A stretch of 64,000 bases of DNA from UBA10649 sp963793105 (lineage in GTDB: Bacteria > Actinomycetota > Actinomycetes > S36-B12). Of the stretch, positions 51,282 to 60,883 are shown one piece after another. The position numbers and the translations under genes are program-made. How positions within the stretch are numbered: position 1 is the stretch's first letter; the number at the start of each line of letters is the position of its first letter. The notes below the pieces were generated by a model. The model made no database searches and was not told the origin of the DNA. It saw nothing but the letters and a program-made list of their open reading frames with translations. The stretch lies in contig CAWBZB010000004.1 in assembly GCA_963793105.1 (NCBI GenBank), positions 496,001 through 560,000 on the forward strand, written 5' to 3'.

Positions 51282-52154
51282 CTAGTCGGGTGCGTCCGGG
51301 TGCACGAGACCGACGACGTCGTCGAGCATCCCGGTGTCATCGTCCCCCGACTCGAACAGGAGCGAACCAGGCACGACCATGCCGCGGACGCCGGTGAGAG
51401 CCAGGTTGGCCTCCCAGAGCGCCACGTCCCAGCCGGCTGGGGAGTCCCCAGCGTGCACCAGGATGGGAAGCGTGGTGGCCGCCACCGCCTCGGCCAGTCC
51501 CTTCGACGCCGGGAGTGCGAGCCACGTGTACGACGTACGGGCGCCGATCGCCGCGGCGACGCCTACCAGGCGCACGTGCGACGACTCGTCGGTTCCACCG
51601 TCGTCGCCCTTCGCCGGCGGCCCTGCCCATTCCGGCTCGAGCACGACCATGGCGGAGTGACTGGCCAGCCCCGTGACGGCTCGGCCGCACTCCTCGAGCC
51701 GGCGGATCGAGGCCGGGTCCGAAGGGTCGATCCGCATCCCCACGCGCCCGCCGTCCAGGCGACTGACTCCGATCGTCTCGACGTCGTAGCCCGTGAAGCC
51801 CACGTCCGGTGGGCCGCCCGCTGAGGCGTACCCGCCCGGAGTGATCGCGCCGATCGCCAGGCGGTCCTCCAGCACTTCGAGCAGCAGCAGGTCCTCCAGC
51901 ACGTCGGCGGTGGCGATGACCCCGTCGACCCCGGGCCGCTTGAGGGCGACCACGAGGCGCCGCAGCAGCTCGCCACGATCGGCCAAGGCCCCCGCGGAAG
52001 GACCGTCCACCTCGAGGAGGAGCAAACGTCCCGCGTGGCCGAACACCGATCGGCGATGACGGGACACGAACCGGTTGCGGACCAGCTCGGGCAGCCGTGC
52101 GCGGCTCTCCCGGACCGACGTCAGCCGCTCCGCGAACTCCTCCCGGGACACCAC
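51282..52154 (-). CDS. Cgl0159-like (beta/alpha)8 aldolase family protein
   Basis: A 290-residue protein similar to Cgl0159 of the Corynebacterium inositol cluster, a deoxyribose-phosphate-aldolase-like barrel. Features are GRLLLLEVDGPSAG, PGVDGVIATADVLEDLLLLEVLED, DGGRVGMRIDPSDP and TTLPILVHAGD near residue 250. Where I recall relatives with a Lys in a WLKLP motif, this protein has WLALPASKG, so the Schiff-base Lys may be displaced. It lies 6 bp after the transaldolase gene. Confidence 0.72.
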   Translation of the reverse strand: MVSREEFAERLTSVRESRARLPELVRNRFVSRHRRSVFGHAGRLLLLEVDGPSAGALADRGELLRRLVVALKRPGVDGVIATADVLEDLLLLEVLEDRLAIGAITPGGYASAGGPPDVGFTGYDVETIGVSRLDGGRVGMRIDPSDPASIRRLEECGRAVTGLASHSAMVVLEPEWAGPPAKGDDGGTDESSHVRLVGVAAAIGARTSYTWLALPASKGLAEAVAATTLPILVHAGDSPAGWDVALWEANLALTGVRGMVVPGSLLFESGDDDTGMLDDVVGLVHPDAPD

Positions 52155-52160
52155 CGCCGG

Positions 52161-53234
52161 CTACCTGTCGGGATTGGGCAGCGTGACGTCGCGTACGAAG
52201 GACTCCAGTTCCGTGTTTGCAGCGAGGAACTGGCGCAGCGTGCGTCGCGTCGCCCCGTAGTCGGTGAAGTCCTGGACCGTCATGCCGTCCTCGTCGTAGG
52301 CCTTGCGGAACTCAGCGAAGTTGTCGTACAGGTCCTCGACGATGCGCGGGTCGACCGGATCGTCGAGGCGGTGCGTCGGCTCGATCTGACTGGCATTGAA
52401 CCGCTTCTGCCAGCCGAATGGGGGCGAGATCACGACATTCCCCCCGATGAACTGACTCCAGTGCATGTGGTTCCGGAAGGCGGCCGAAAGCAGCCGGGTC
52501 CGGTATCCGCGCTCCTCGAAGAGTCGGTAGGCCTTCTTGAACACGGCCACGCCCGCCCACTCCATGATGCCCGGATCGACGGTGATCTGGTCGCGTTCGG
52601 CAGACACGCGCATCCAGTCGTCCGTCCGGCCCACCATGATCGTGCAGACGGGTCCCATGGTGCTGATGTCCAGGCCCTCCGCCTCGCGCCTACGAAGGCC
52701 CCGCTCGACGGCCTCGGCCACCGCGATCGCCTGCGGCACCGTGAAGGACACCGTGGCATTGACGCTCACCCCGCGGTACGTGACCTCCTCGAACGCGTCG
52801 ACTCCTGCAGCCGTGACCGGGATCTTCACGATCATGTTGGGGGCCAGGGTGCTGAACTCCACCGCCTGCTCGATCAGGGACTCCGTGTCACGGTAGAAGC
52901 GCGGATCGGTCTGGATCGACAGGCGCCCGTTGACGCCCGCGTACCGCTGGAATGCGGGTTCGAGCAAGCCGGCCGCCTCGACGGACAGCCGCTTGACCAT
53001 CGCCCAGCCGATCTCGTCCTCCGTCGCCGTGGGGTGCTCGGCGGCGTACTCCAGGATCCGACCGTGCCACGTCGGGGCGTCCGCCTTCAGCGCGGCAAGC
53101 GCGATGACGGGGTTGCAGGTCGCACCTACCGCACCCCAGCCGATCGCCTGGGACAGCTCGACCGGATCGGCCGAGTCATTCCACAGGCAGGTCGGAGTGG
53201 TCTGCGTCATGCGCAGGAGCGGTGATTCGGGCAT
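52161..53234 (-). CDS. Transaldolase family protein
   Basis: A 357-residue transaldolase-fold enzyme, longer than TalB-type because of an extended C-terminus. The Schiff-base Lys is in NMIVKIPVTAAG (about residue 138), preceded by NGRLSIQTDPRFY, and SVNATVSFTVPQAIAVAEA follows. C-terminal blocks include WSQFIGGNVVISPPF. Such proteins accompany inositol or sugar-acid catabolic genes and may act on an unusual ketose. GGAGG precedes ATG 53234. Confidence 0.85.
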   Translation of the reverse strand: MPESPLLRMTQTTPTCLWNDSADPVELSQAIGWGAVGATCNPVIALAALKADAPTWHGRILEYAAEHPTATEDEIGWAMVKRLSVEAAGLLEPAFQRYAGVNGRLSIQTDPRFYRDTESLIEQAVEFSTLAPNMIVKIPVTAAGVDAFEEVTYRGVSVNATVSFTVPQAIAVAEAVERGLRRREAEGLDISTMGPVCTIMVGRTDDWMRVSAERDQITVDPGIMEWAGVAVFKKAYRLFEERGYRTRLLSAAFRNHMHWSQFIGGNVVISPPFGWQKRFNASQIEPTHRLDDPVDPRIVEDLYDNFAEFRKAYDEDGMTVQDFTDYGATRRTLRQFLAANTELESFVRDVTLPNPDR

Positions 53235-53250
53235 CGTTGCCTCCGCGAGG

Positions 53251-54744
<1,494 letters not shown>

Positions 54745-54777
54745 GATCGCCTGCTTCCGATGTCGTGGGTTGCCCCG

Positions 54778-54806
54778 AGTCTAGATCTGCCGATCGCAAA
54801 CGTCAA
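54778..54806 (-). promoter_or_regulatory. Promoter of the mmsA operon
   Basis: The minus strand reads TTGACG, exactly 17 nt, TAGACT, an excellent housekeeping-sigma promoter about 34 nt before ATG 54744. The AT-rich stretch further upstream (CTTTACAAAG near 54813) is a candidate site for the divergent GntR regulator. Confidence 0.75.
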
Positions 54807-54835
54807 TATGTCTTTACAAAGTCTGGCCCGTGACC

Positions 54836-54841
54836 TAGCCT
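54836..54841 (+). promoter_or_regulatory. -10 box of a leaderless gene
   Basis: TAGCCT, 6 nt before ATG 54848. Confidence 0.6.
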
Positions 54842-54847
54842 CGAGGA

Positions 54848-55582
54848 ATGGCACTGGACCTGACTGTCGATCGCGGCAGCCGCGTGCCCCTCTACTTCCA
54901 GCTGTCGCAGCAGCTCGAGGCGGCCATCCGTGACGGCCGCCTGCGCCCGGGCGACCGGATCGCCACCGAGACCGAGCTGGCCGGGCGGCTGGGCCTCGGT
55001 CGCCCCACCGTCCGCCAGGCGGTCCAGGAGCTGGTCAGCAAGGGGCTGCTCGTCCGACGCCGGGGTGTGGGCACGCAGGTGGTGGGCGGCCAGTTCCATC
55101 GGCCCCTCGAGCTGACCAGCCTCTACGACGACCTCGAGGCCGCTGACCACCGGCCCAGCACCAGGGTGCTCGACCTGCGGCCGGTCCCCGCCGACGGCAT
55201 GGTGTCCACCGCCCTGGGCGTGACTCCGGGCACCGACGTCACCTACATCGAGCGGCTGCGACTTCAGCGGACGCAGCCACTGGCGATCATGCGGAACTGG
55301 ATCCCCCGCGACGTCCTCGACGTCGACGCGCCGACCCTGGAGGAGCACGGGCTCTACGATCTGCTCCGCCGGTCGGGGGTGCACCTGAGGATCGCGAACC
55401 AGCGCATCGGAGCCCGGGCTGCGACACGCTCGGACGCGCGGCTCCTGGAGACCCGTGCGGGGGCGCCCCTGCTCACCATGGAGCGCACGGCCTTCGACGA
55501 CTCCGGTCGAGCCGTCGAGTACGCGCAGCACTGCTACCGTGCGGACGCCCATTCGTTCAACACCACCCTGGTCGGTCGCTGA
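54848..55582 (+). CDS. GntR/HutC family regulator with UTRA domain
   Basis: A 244-residue repressor-type regulator. The winged HTH is VPLYFQLSQQLEAAIRDGRLRPGDRI, ETELAGRLGLGRPTVRQAVQELVSKGLLVRRRGVGT (about 14-75), and the C-terminal UTRA effector domain (about 95-235) shows VTYIERLRLQRTQPLAIMRNWIP and GAPLLTMERTAFDDSGRAVEYAQHCYRAD. It is divergent from the mmsA operon across 103 bp, so it probably controls that operon. The effector is unknown. Confidence 0.93.
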   Translation: MALDLTVDRGSRVPLYFQLSQQLEAAIRDGRLRPGDRIATETELAGRLGLGRPTVRQAVQELVSKGLLVRRRGVGTQVVGGQFHRPLELTSLYDDLEAADHRPSTRVLDLRPVPADGMVSTALGVTPGTDVTYIERLRLQRTQPLAIMRNWIPRDVLDVDAPTLEEHGLYDLLRRSGVHLRIANQRIGARAATRSDARLLETRAGAPLLTMERTAFDDSGRAVEYAQHCYRADAHSFNTTLVGR

Positions 55583-55598
55583 GAGCGGGAGGACCCCC

Positions 55599-56357
55599 AT
55601 GACGTCAGGTTTCGGCACCGCGGTGGTCACCGGCGCCAGCAGCGGCATCGGTGCGGCAACCGCGCGCGCGCTGGCGCGACGCGGATTCCGGGTCGTCGCC
55701 GCGGCACGGAGAACGGACCGACTCGCCGATCTCGAGTCGGAGGACTCCCGCCTGATCGCCCACGAACTGGACGTCACCGACCCGGCCAGCGTCGACGCCC
55801 TCGTCTCCGCGCTCGCCGGCGAGGACGTCACCCTGCTGGTGGCCAATGCCGGAGGCGCCTTCGACGCCGACCCGATCGCCGATGCCGACCTGTCCGCCTG
55901 GCAGCACACCTACGACGTGAACGTCCTCGGCACCGTCCGGATGGTGAAGGCACTCCTTCCGCTGCTGACGCGCTCGGGACGCGGACTCATCGTGCTGATG
56001 GGCTCCACCGCAGGACGGGGCGTCTACGAGGGCGGCGGCAGCTACGCGGCCGCCAAGCACGCGGTCGCCGCGATCGCGGGCACGCTCCGGCTGGAGCTCA
56101 ACGGGCTGCCGATCCGCGTCACGGAGATCGCGCCGGGCATGGTGCGCACGGACGAGTTCGCCGCGAATCGGTTCGGCGGCGACCCCGAGCGAGCCGCCGC
56201 GGTCTACGCCGGCGTCGCGGAGCCGCTCGTCGCCGACGACATCGCCGAGTCCGTCGCCTGGGTGGCCACGCTGCCGTCCCACGTGAACATCGACCTGATG
56301 GTCATCCGACCGGTTGCGCAGGCGGCCCAGCACAAGGTCCATCGCGTCCTGCCCTGA
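55599..56357 (+). CDS. Short-chain dehydrogenase/reductase
   Basis: A 252-residue classical SDR. TGASSGIGAATARAL is the NAD(P)-binding turn (about residues 12-26), DVTDPASVDAL follows, LVANAGG is the NAG motif and the catalytic Ser-Tyr-Lys is in MGSTAGRGVYEGGGSYAAAKHA (Tyr about 150). The likely cofactor is NADP, from the basic RRTDRL after strand 2. It is 16 bp after the GntR gene, so they may be co-transcribed; it could belong to the same pathway as the mmsA operon. Confidence 0.92.
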   Translation: MTSGFGTAVVTGASSGIGAATARALARRGFRVVAAARRTDRLADLESEDSRLIAHELDVTDPASVDALVSALAGEDVTLLVANAGGAFDADPIADADLSAWQHTYDVNVLGTVRMVKALLPLLTRSGRGLIVLMGSTAGRGVYEGGGSYAAAKHAVAAIAGTLRLELNGLPIRVTEIAPGMVRTDEFAANRFGGDPERAAAVYAGVAEPLVADDIAESVAWVATLPSHVNIDLMVIRPVAQAAQHKVHRVLP

Positions 56358-56368
56358 GTCGTCGACGG

Positions 56369-56567
56369 GTGATCCACGTCACGCCGGTCGGGACTTAGTA
56401 CCCGCCGGGCCACGCGATCATGTTCGAGGGACACGCCCAACGTCCCCAGACTCGTCGGACTAACGTCCTGACTTCGGAATCTCGGCTCAGTTGAGGCGTC
56501 AATCGCTTCCCATCCGGGACCCGATTGGGAAGAGTGATCCACGTCAGCCAAGGGTTGGCTGACGTGG
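56369..56567. promoter_or_regulatory. Direct and inverted repeats upstream of the membrane protein gene
   Basis: GTGATCCACGTCA occurs at 56369-56381 and again at 56534-56546. The second copy starts a 13-bp inverted repeat (CCACGTCAGCCAA / TTGGCTGACGTGG, 56539-56567, 3-nt loop) that ends just before the GGAGG ribosome binding site of the next gene. Either a regulator site or an mRNA hairpin. Confidence 0.65.
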
Positions 56568-56580
56568 GGAGGCAGTACAC

Positions 56581-57021
56581 ATGTCCAGTAACTCCGGCTC
56601 TGGCACCGCCAAGTGGATCAGCATCGTGGTCATGGTGATCGGCGCCCTGATGGTCGTTTCCGGCGCAGTCACCTACGGCATGGTCAGCAGCACGCTCGCT
56701 GACGAGCGCATCACCGTTTCCGAGGACGCCTGCCTCGGTGGCCAGTCGGTCTCAGGCCCGTTCGCCGCCTACTGCGAGGCCCTGATCATCGCGGACCACG
56801 CGCTCGAGGCAACCGGTGGCAAGACCTACGCAGAGCTCGATCGTGAGGATCCGCTGCGTGCGGTCGCCATGAACGGCTCCTTCCTCCGGGCGTCGCTGTT
56901 CACGTCCGTGGTCGCCTTCGGAGTCGCGGCGATGGCGATCGGCATCGGCATCGTCTTCATCCTGATCGGCGTGGCGCTGCTGAACCTGGCGGGCCGAGTC
57001 GGCGGGGCGAAGGCCGCCTAG
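56581..57021 (+). CDS. Two-helix membrane protein, unknown function
   Basis: A 146-residue protein with helices at about residues 11-36 and 101-134. The extracytoplasmic loop between them carries two cysteines (EDACLGG, AYCEAL) that may pair, and resembles small mycobacterial proteins often misnamed LigA aromatic dioxygenases. Function is unknown. GGAGG lies 8 nt before ATG 56581, directly after a large inverted repeat, which may control it. Confidence 0.75.
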   Translation: MSSNSGSGTAKWISIVVMVIGALMVVSGAVTYGMVSSTLADERITVSEDACLGGQSVSGPFAAYCEALIIADHALEATGGKTYAELDREDPLRAVAMNGSFLRASLFTSVVAFGVAAMAIGIGIVFILIGVALLNLAGRVGGAKAA

Positions 57022-57032
57022 CTGCCTTCCGA

Positions 57033-57080
57033 CGAACGAAGGAGGGGTGGGTCCACGTGGACCCGCCCCTCCTTCGTTCG
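57033..57080. terminator. 48-bp near-perfect palindrome, terminator
   Basis: 24-bp arms with one G-T pair and no spacer, 11 nt after the membrane protein stop. It is similar in sequence to the hairpin at 57185. Confidence 0.85.
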
Positions 57081-57184
57081 CGGAGATGCTCGGCCGCTCT
57101 GCGACGTGGAGCAAAGGCTGCCTTCGTCGTGAGGATCCGCGGAGCCGGCGAATGCCGGTCGCCTGGCGAAGGCCGACACACGAA

Positions 57185-57218
57185 GAGGGGCGGGTCCGTG
57201 TGGACCCGCCCCTGTCTC
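57185..57218. terminator. Second hairpin, sibling of the 57033 palindrome
   Basis: 11-bp stem (GGGGCGGGTCC / GGACCCGCCCC) with a GTGT loop. It shares GGACCCGCCCCT, TCGTTCG and GATGCTC with the first. It serves the minus-strand gene at 57233. The 104 bp between the hairpins contain no gene I can support. Confidence 0.75.
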
Positions 57219-57232
57219 GTTCGTGGTGATGC

Positions 57233-57511
57233 TCAGCAGGCAGGCTGCAGCTCGCGGTCCATGCGGGCCGTCACGGAGCCGCGGAGCCGGCTCGAGACCT
57301 GAACGGCGACCTTGGCGTACGCGCGGATGCGGGCCACCTCGGGCTCGCCCTCGTCGACCATGACCGAGACCATGAGGTCGTCGACGCCGAGGTCGTTGGC
57401 GGTATGGGCGAGCAGCAGCAGGTTCACCGGGTCCGCGGCGATCCCGCCGTCCTCGAGCGCGAAATCGAGCGCCGCGATGCGGGCTGACATCGTCTGGGTG
57501 TCGGTGATCAT
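57233..57511 (-). CDS. Small protein, unknown function
   Basis: A 92-residue soluble protein. I start at ATG 57511 with GAGGAG 6 nt upstream. It reads MITDTQTMSARIAALDFALEDG, then NLLLLAHTANDLGVDDLMVSVM and ARIRAYAKVAVQVSSRLRGSVTAR; mostly helical. No family is recognised. It is divergent from the LysR gene and ends at a hairpin. Confidence 0.7.
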   Translation of the reverse strand: MITDTQTMSARIAALDFALEDGGIAADPVNLLLLAHTANDLGVDDLMVSVMVDEGEPEVARIRAYAKVAVQVSSRLRGSVTARMDRELQPAC

Positions 57512-57607
57512 GTTGTGCTCCTCTCGTGTCTTTCCCAAGAGTACGGAACCAGTTGCATAAAGAAAAGCGATCTATTCTTATCGTGTCGATCGTCTATGCT
57601 TATGCTT
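57512..57607. promoter_or_regulatory. AT-rich divergent promoter region
   Basis: The 96 bp between the small protein and the LysR gene are strikingly AT-rich for this window. CTTATCGTG and a TATGCTTATGCTTATGG triple repeat lie directly before the LysR start and may be its operator. Confidence 0.5.
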
Positions 57608-58540
57608 ATGGCATTCCAGGACATCGAGATGCGGCACCTGCGATCACTCCGCGCCGTCGCCGAGGAGGGCTCGTTCATCGGCGCCGCCGACATCCTGGGC
57701 TTCTCCCAGGCCGCCATCAGCCAGCAGATCGCCGGACTCGAGCGGGCCGTGGGCCAGCCGCTCTTCGACCGCCCCGGCGGACCGCGCCCGGTGACGCTCA
57801 CCCCCGCGGGGCGGCTGATGCTCGAGCACGCCGACCTCATCGCTGAGCAGTTGTCGATCGCGGAGGCCGACCTCGCGGACCTCTCGACCGGCACTGCAGG
57901 GAGACTGCGGATCGGCACCTACCAGAGCGTCTCCGTCCAGTTGCTTCCCGACGTCGTGCGCGAACTGCGCGAGATCGCCCCGGACCTCGCCATCAGTCTC
58001 GTCGAGCACGACCTCAACGAGACGCTCGCCGAGGACCTGCTGGACGGCGTCATCGACGTGACCTTCCTGGCCGGCCCCTACGAGGACAGTCGCCTGGAGA
58101 TGATCGACCTCGGCTTCGACCCCTTCGTGGTGCTCCTGAAGGCGGACAGCGAACTCGCACGAATGCACCCGGGTAAGGCGTTCCCGACCCAGGCCCTCAT
58201 CGATGTGCCGATGGTGGGAGGCAACTCCCCCGACCGCCGGCGCGACATGATCGAGGGCGGCCTGCGAGCCCAGGGGGTCCGGCCGCGCTACGTGTTCCAG
58301 TCCAATGACAACGGGGCGATGCAGGGGATGGTCCGCGCGGGCATGGGCCCTGCCGTGATGCCCCTGCTCGCGGTCGACACCAAGGACCCGGGAATCGTCG
58401 TCAAGAGGCTGGACCCGCCACTGGAGCCGCGGACGATCCTGATCGCCGTTCCGCAGGGGGCTACGGCGATGCCCGCTGCGGAACGGTTCGTCAGGGTTGC
58501 GAAGAAGGAGTGCCGCCGACGGCTCTCACTCGGTCGTTGA
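57608..58540 (+). CDS. LysR family transcriptional regulator
   Basis: A 310-residue regulator. The winged HTH is MRHLRSLRAVAEEGSFIGAADILGFSQAAISQQIAGLERAVGQPLFDR (about 7-55), and the effector domain (about 90-295) has GRLRIGTYQSVSVQLLPDVV and LVEHDLNETLAEDLLDGVIDVTFL. I chose ATG 57608; ATG 57602 is possible. Divergence from the 92-residue gene suggests that gene as a target; the effector is unknown. Confidence 0.92.
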   Translation: MAFQDIEMRHLRSLRAVAEEGSFIGAADILGFSQAAISQQIAGLERAVGQPLFDRPGGPRPVTLTPAGRLMLEHADLIAEQLSIAEADLADLSTGTAGRLRIGTYQSVSVQLLPDVVRELREIAPDLAISLVEHDLNETLAEDLLDGVIDVTFLAGPYEDSRLEMIDLGFDPFVVLLKADSELARMHPGKAFPTQALIDVPMVGGNSPDRRRDMIEGGLRAQGVRPRYVFQSNDNGAMQGMVRAGMGPAVMPLLAVDTKDPGIVVKRLDPPLEPRTILIAVPQGATAMPAAERFVRVAKKECRRRLSLGR

Positions 58541-58584
58541 CTCGCAGCGTCACTCGCAGCGTCACTCGCAACGGTCTGTCAGCG

Positions 58585-59256
58585 TCAGCAGTGCCAGCGT
58601 CCGCCGGCCCAGTGGGCAGCCCCGGAACCGGTGTGCTCCCAGTTCATGATCGTGTGGAAGGCGGCGTCCTGCCAGTAGCGAGGCCACGTGTTCATCGGCT
58701 TCGCGCGCAGCTTGCCCAGCACCTTCTTGGCCGACGACGGGCCCATGAGCTTCTTGTGCTCCTTGAGCATCATCCAGGTGGCACCGCGAGCAAGTTCGCG
58801 GGATACCTGATAGGCGCCGAAGTAGGAGCCGCTGGGAGAGACGACGTCGTAGTGCCCCTCGCTCTCGCGCTCGGCGATGCACAGTCGCTTGGTCTCGGTT
58901 GCGGAACGGAAGTACTTCCCGCGGTACAGGCTCTTCTCCACGCCACGCATGTCCTTCGTGGCGCGCGAGCTGAGGGTGAACTTGGTGTACTTGGCGAACT
59001 TGGCCGCCTGCACCTGCCGGGCACTCGCGGCCCGACTCGGACGCTGGACGGTCGGAGCGGCCGCGGACTCGCGCCAGGAGGCGGGGGCGGCGACAACGGC
59101 GGTCGCGCGGTCTCCCGCAGGGACGGCAACCTCGACAGGCTCGGACGTCGAGGGGGCGGGGGCGGCGGATGCCGATCCCACCGACGCCGTCAACAGCACG
59201 GCAGCGGCGACCGCGCCCACGCCCTTCACACTGCGAACGATGGAGCTTTTCGACAT
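58585..59256 (-). CDS. Secreted lysozyme-like / transglycosylase protein
   Basis: A 223-residue exported protein with a signal peptide ending ASA (about residue 31), a linker (32-110) and a lysozyme-superfamily domain (about 128-223): CIAERESEGHYDVVSPSGSYFGAYQVS with the catalytic-type Glu near 130, then MNTWPRYWQDAAFHTIMNWEHTGSGAAHWAGGRWHC. This resembles Rpf/transglycosylase-like actinobacterial enzymes that cut peptidoglycan. Two cysteines (CIAER, RWHC) probably pair. It ends near the LysR gene in convergent orientation. Confidence 0.83.
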   Translation of the reverse strand: MSKSSIVRSVKGVGAVAAAVLLTASVGSASAAPAPSTSEPVEVAVPAGDRATAVVAAPASWRESAAAPTVQRPSRAASARQVQAAKFAKYTKFTLSSRATKDMRGVEKSLYRGKYFRSATETKRLCIAERESEGHYDVVSPSGSYFGAYQVSRELARGATWMMLKEHKKLMGPSSAKKVLGKLRAKPMNTWPRYWQDAAFHTIMNWEHTGSGAAHWAGGRWHC

Positions 59257-59683
59257 ACATCCTCATGTGACAGCACTCGGTTGCCCGGTGCGTGGTCACG
59301 ATGCGGGTCCGTGCCGCAGCGAGGACTCGTGTCTGCCTCGCCTGGCTCTCCAGCCGTGCGCCGGTCAGGATCGAATCTCACGCCCTGACAGTGCTGGTCG
59401 CACGGCTCCCGGCGGCGGCGGCCGCTGGGGCATCGCGAAGTCATGCTTCGCCGGATGGCCGGGGAAGATCGCCATCCGGGTAAAAGTGTAGGAATCGCAA
59501 GGGGATTCGGCCAATCAGGGGAACCGTGACAGGCTCCCACTTGTGTCCTAAATATCCGTTTAGCCCCATATCGACTGTGATCCGCGACACATTCCCCACG
59601 AGACTTCCTGCGACATGGATGTGACATGAATCTCGCACAGATGAAAGCGCTTGCGGCGTGGCGCCGGGCCACCCGGTGGCGCG
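59257..59683. promoter_or_regulatory. 427-bp intergenic region upstream of the lysozyme-like gene
   Basis: No gene fits. CCGGATGG and CCATCCGG (59451-59479) form an 8-bp hairpin, GCGAAG-TCAT-GCTTCGC another at about 59436, on the leader side of the secreted enzyme gene. Such genes often have cyclic di-AMP riboswitches, but I could not match the ydaO conserved blocks by eye. The ackA end at 59684 borders the other side. Confidence 0.45.
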
Positions 59684-60883
59684 TCAGCCGGGTCGGCCGG
59701 TCGACGCCACCGCCTCGGCCGCCTGCCGGGCGATCTCGGCCTCCTCGTCGGTCGGCACGACCAGGATCCGGATCGGCCCCGACCCATCGTCGATCTCACG
59801 GATCCCGCCATGCGGGGCGGCGTTCCTCGTCGGGTCCAGTCGGATCCCCAGATGCGCCAGCGGGCCGCATACCTCCGCGCGCAAGTCGGCGTCATGCTCA
59901 CCGATCCCCGCAGTGAAGACCAGCGCGTGGACGTGCGGCAGCACCGCGAGATAGGCGCCGACGTAGCCGCGAATCCGATAGGCGTAGACGTCGAGGGCCA
60001 GCCGTGCGTCGACGTCGCCGGCCGCGGCCCGCGCCCGCACCGCGCGCATGTCCTGGCTACCCGTCAGGCCCTTCAGCCCACTCTCCTTGTTGAGGACGGC
60101 ATCGACGTCGTCCATCGACAGATCCGTGGTCCGAACCAGGTGGAACACGACGGCCGGGTCGATGTCCCCGGATCGCGTTCCCATCACCAGGCCCTGCAGC
60201 GGCGTCATGCCCATCGTGGTGTCGACGCTGACACCTCCCCTGATGGCCGCCATCGAGGCCCCGTTCCCGAGGTGGCACACGATCAGGTTCACCCCGTCCG
60301 CTGGCACCGAAAGGTGCTGCGCGGCCATGCGCGTGACGTACTGGTAGCTGGTGCCGTGGAAGCCGTACTTGCGAGCGTGCGTGCGGTCCGCCAGCTCGGT
60401 GGGGATGGCATACGTATAGGCCTCGCGGGGGATCGTGGAGTGGAACGCGGTGTCGAACACCGCGACCTGCGGGACGTCCGGCATCAGCACCCGCAGCTCG
60501 CGGATACCCAGAAGCCCGGCGGGGTTGTGCAGTGGGGCCAGGGGAACCAGGCGCTCGATCGCACGATCGACGTCGTCGTCGACGATGACGGGCTCGCGAT
60601 AGCCGCGGCCGCCGTGAACGACCCGGTGCCCCACGGCGATGACGTCGTCGAGCAGGGATTCCTGACGCAGGACGTCGAGCATCAGGGCGAGGGCCGCGCC
60701 GTGGTTCGCGAGCTCGGCCTCGCGCATGAGCGGCTCCGCCCTCCCCGCCTCGTGACGCATCTGCCCGGGGCCCTCCCCGATGCGTTCGATGAGTCCTCGG
60801 GCTCGTGACTCCCCGGTGACCGGGTCGATGACCTGGTACTTCAGGCTCGACGAGCCGGTGTTGACCACGAGGACGACGCTCAC
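59684..60883 (-). CDS. ackA: Acetate kinase
   Basis: Makes acetyl phosphate and ADP from acetate and ATP, or the reverse to yield ATP. A 399-residue protein with VVNTGSSSLKYQV (phosphate 1), HRVVHGGRGY, VFDTAFHSTIP, YGFHGTSYQYV, CHLGNGASM, GTRSGDIDP and FTAGIGEHDADL, all canonical. The GTG start overlaps the pta stop by 4 nt, the usual pta-ackA order. Confidence 0.97.
   Translation of the reverse strand: MSVVLVVNTGSSSLKYQVIDPVTGESRARGLIERIGEGPGQMRHEAGRAEPLMREAELANHGAALALMLDVLRQESLLDDVIAVGHRVVHGGRGYREPVIVDDDVDRAIERLVPLAPLHNPAGLLGIRELRVLMPDVPQVAVFDTAFHSTIPREAYTYAIPTELADRTHARKYGFHGTSYQYVTRMAAQHLSVPADGVNLIVCHLGNGASMAAIRGGVSVDTTMGMTPLQGLVMGTRSGDIDPAVVFHLVRTTDLSMDDVDAVLNKESGLKGLTGSQDMRAVRARAAAGDVDARLALDVYAYRIRGYVGAYLAVLPHVHALVFTAGIGEHDADLRAEVCGPLAHLGIRLDPTRNAAPHGGIREIDDGSGPIRILVVPTDEEAEIARQAAEAVASTGRPG

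Noticed and set aside
50057..51340. Longer PhyH-family start at 51340
   Set aside because: The extra 33 residues have no family similarity, and GTG 51241 has a very strong ribosome binding site.
56477..56503. Second SigR-type promoter (GGAAT near 56477)
   Set aside because: After 18 nt the sequence is TCA, not GTT, so the -10 element does not match.
59257..59683. Cyclic di-AMP (ydaO) riboswitch upstream of the lysozyme-like gene
   Set aside because: The location is right for the class but I could not find its conserved sequence blocks on the minus strand.
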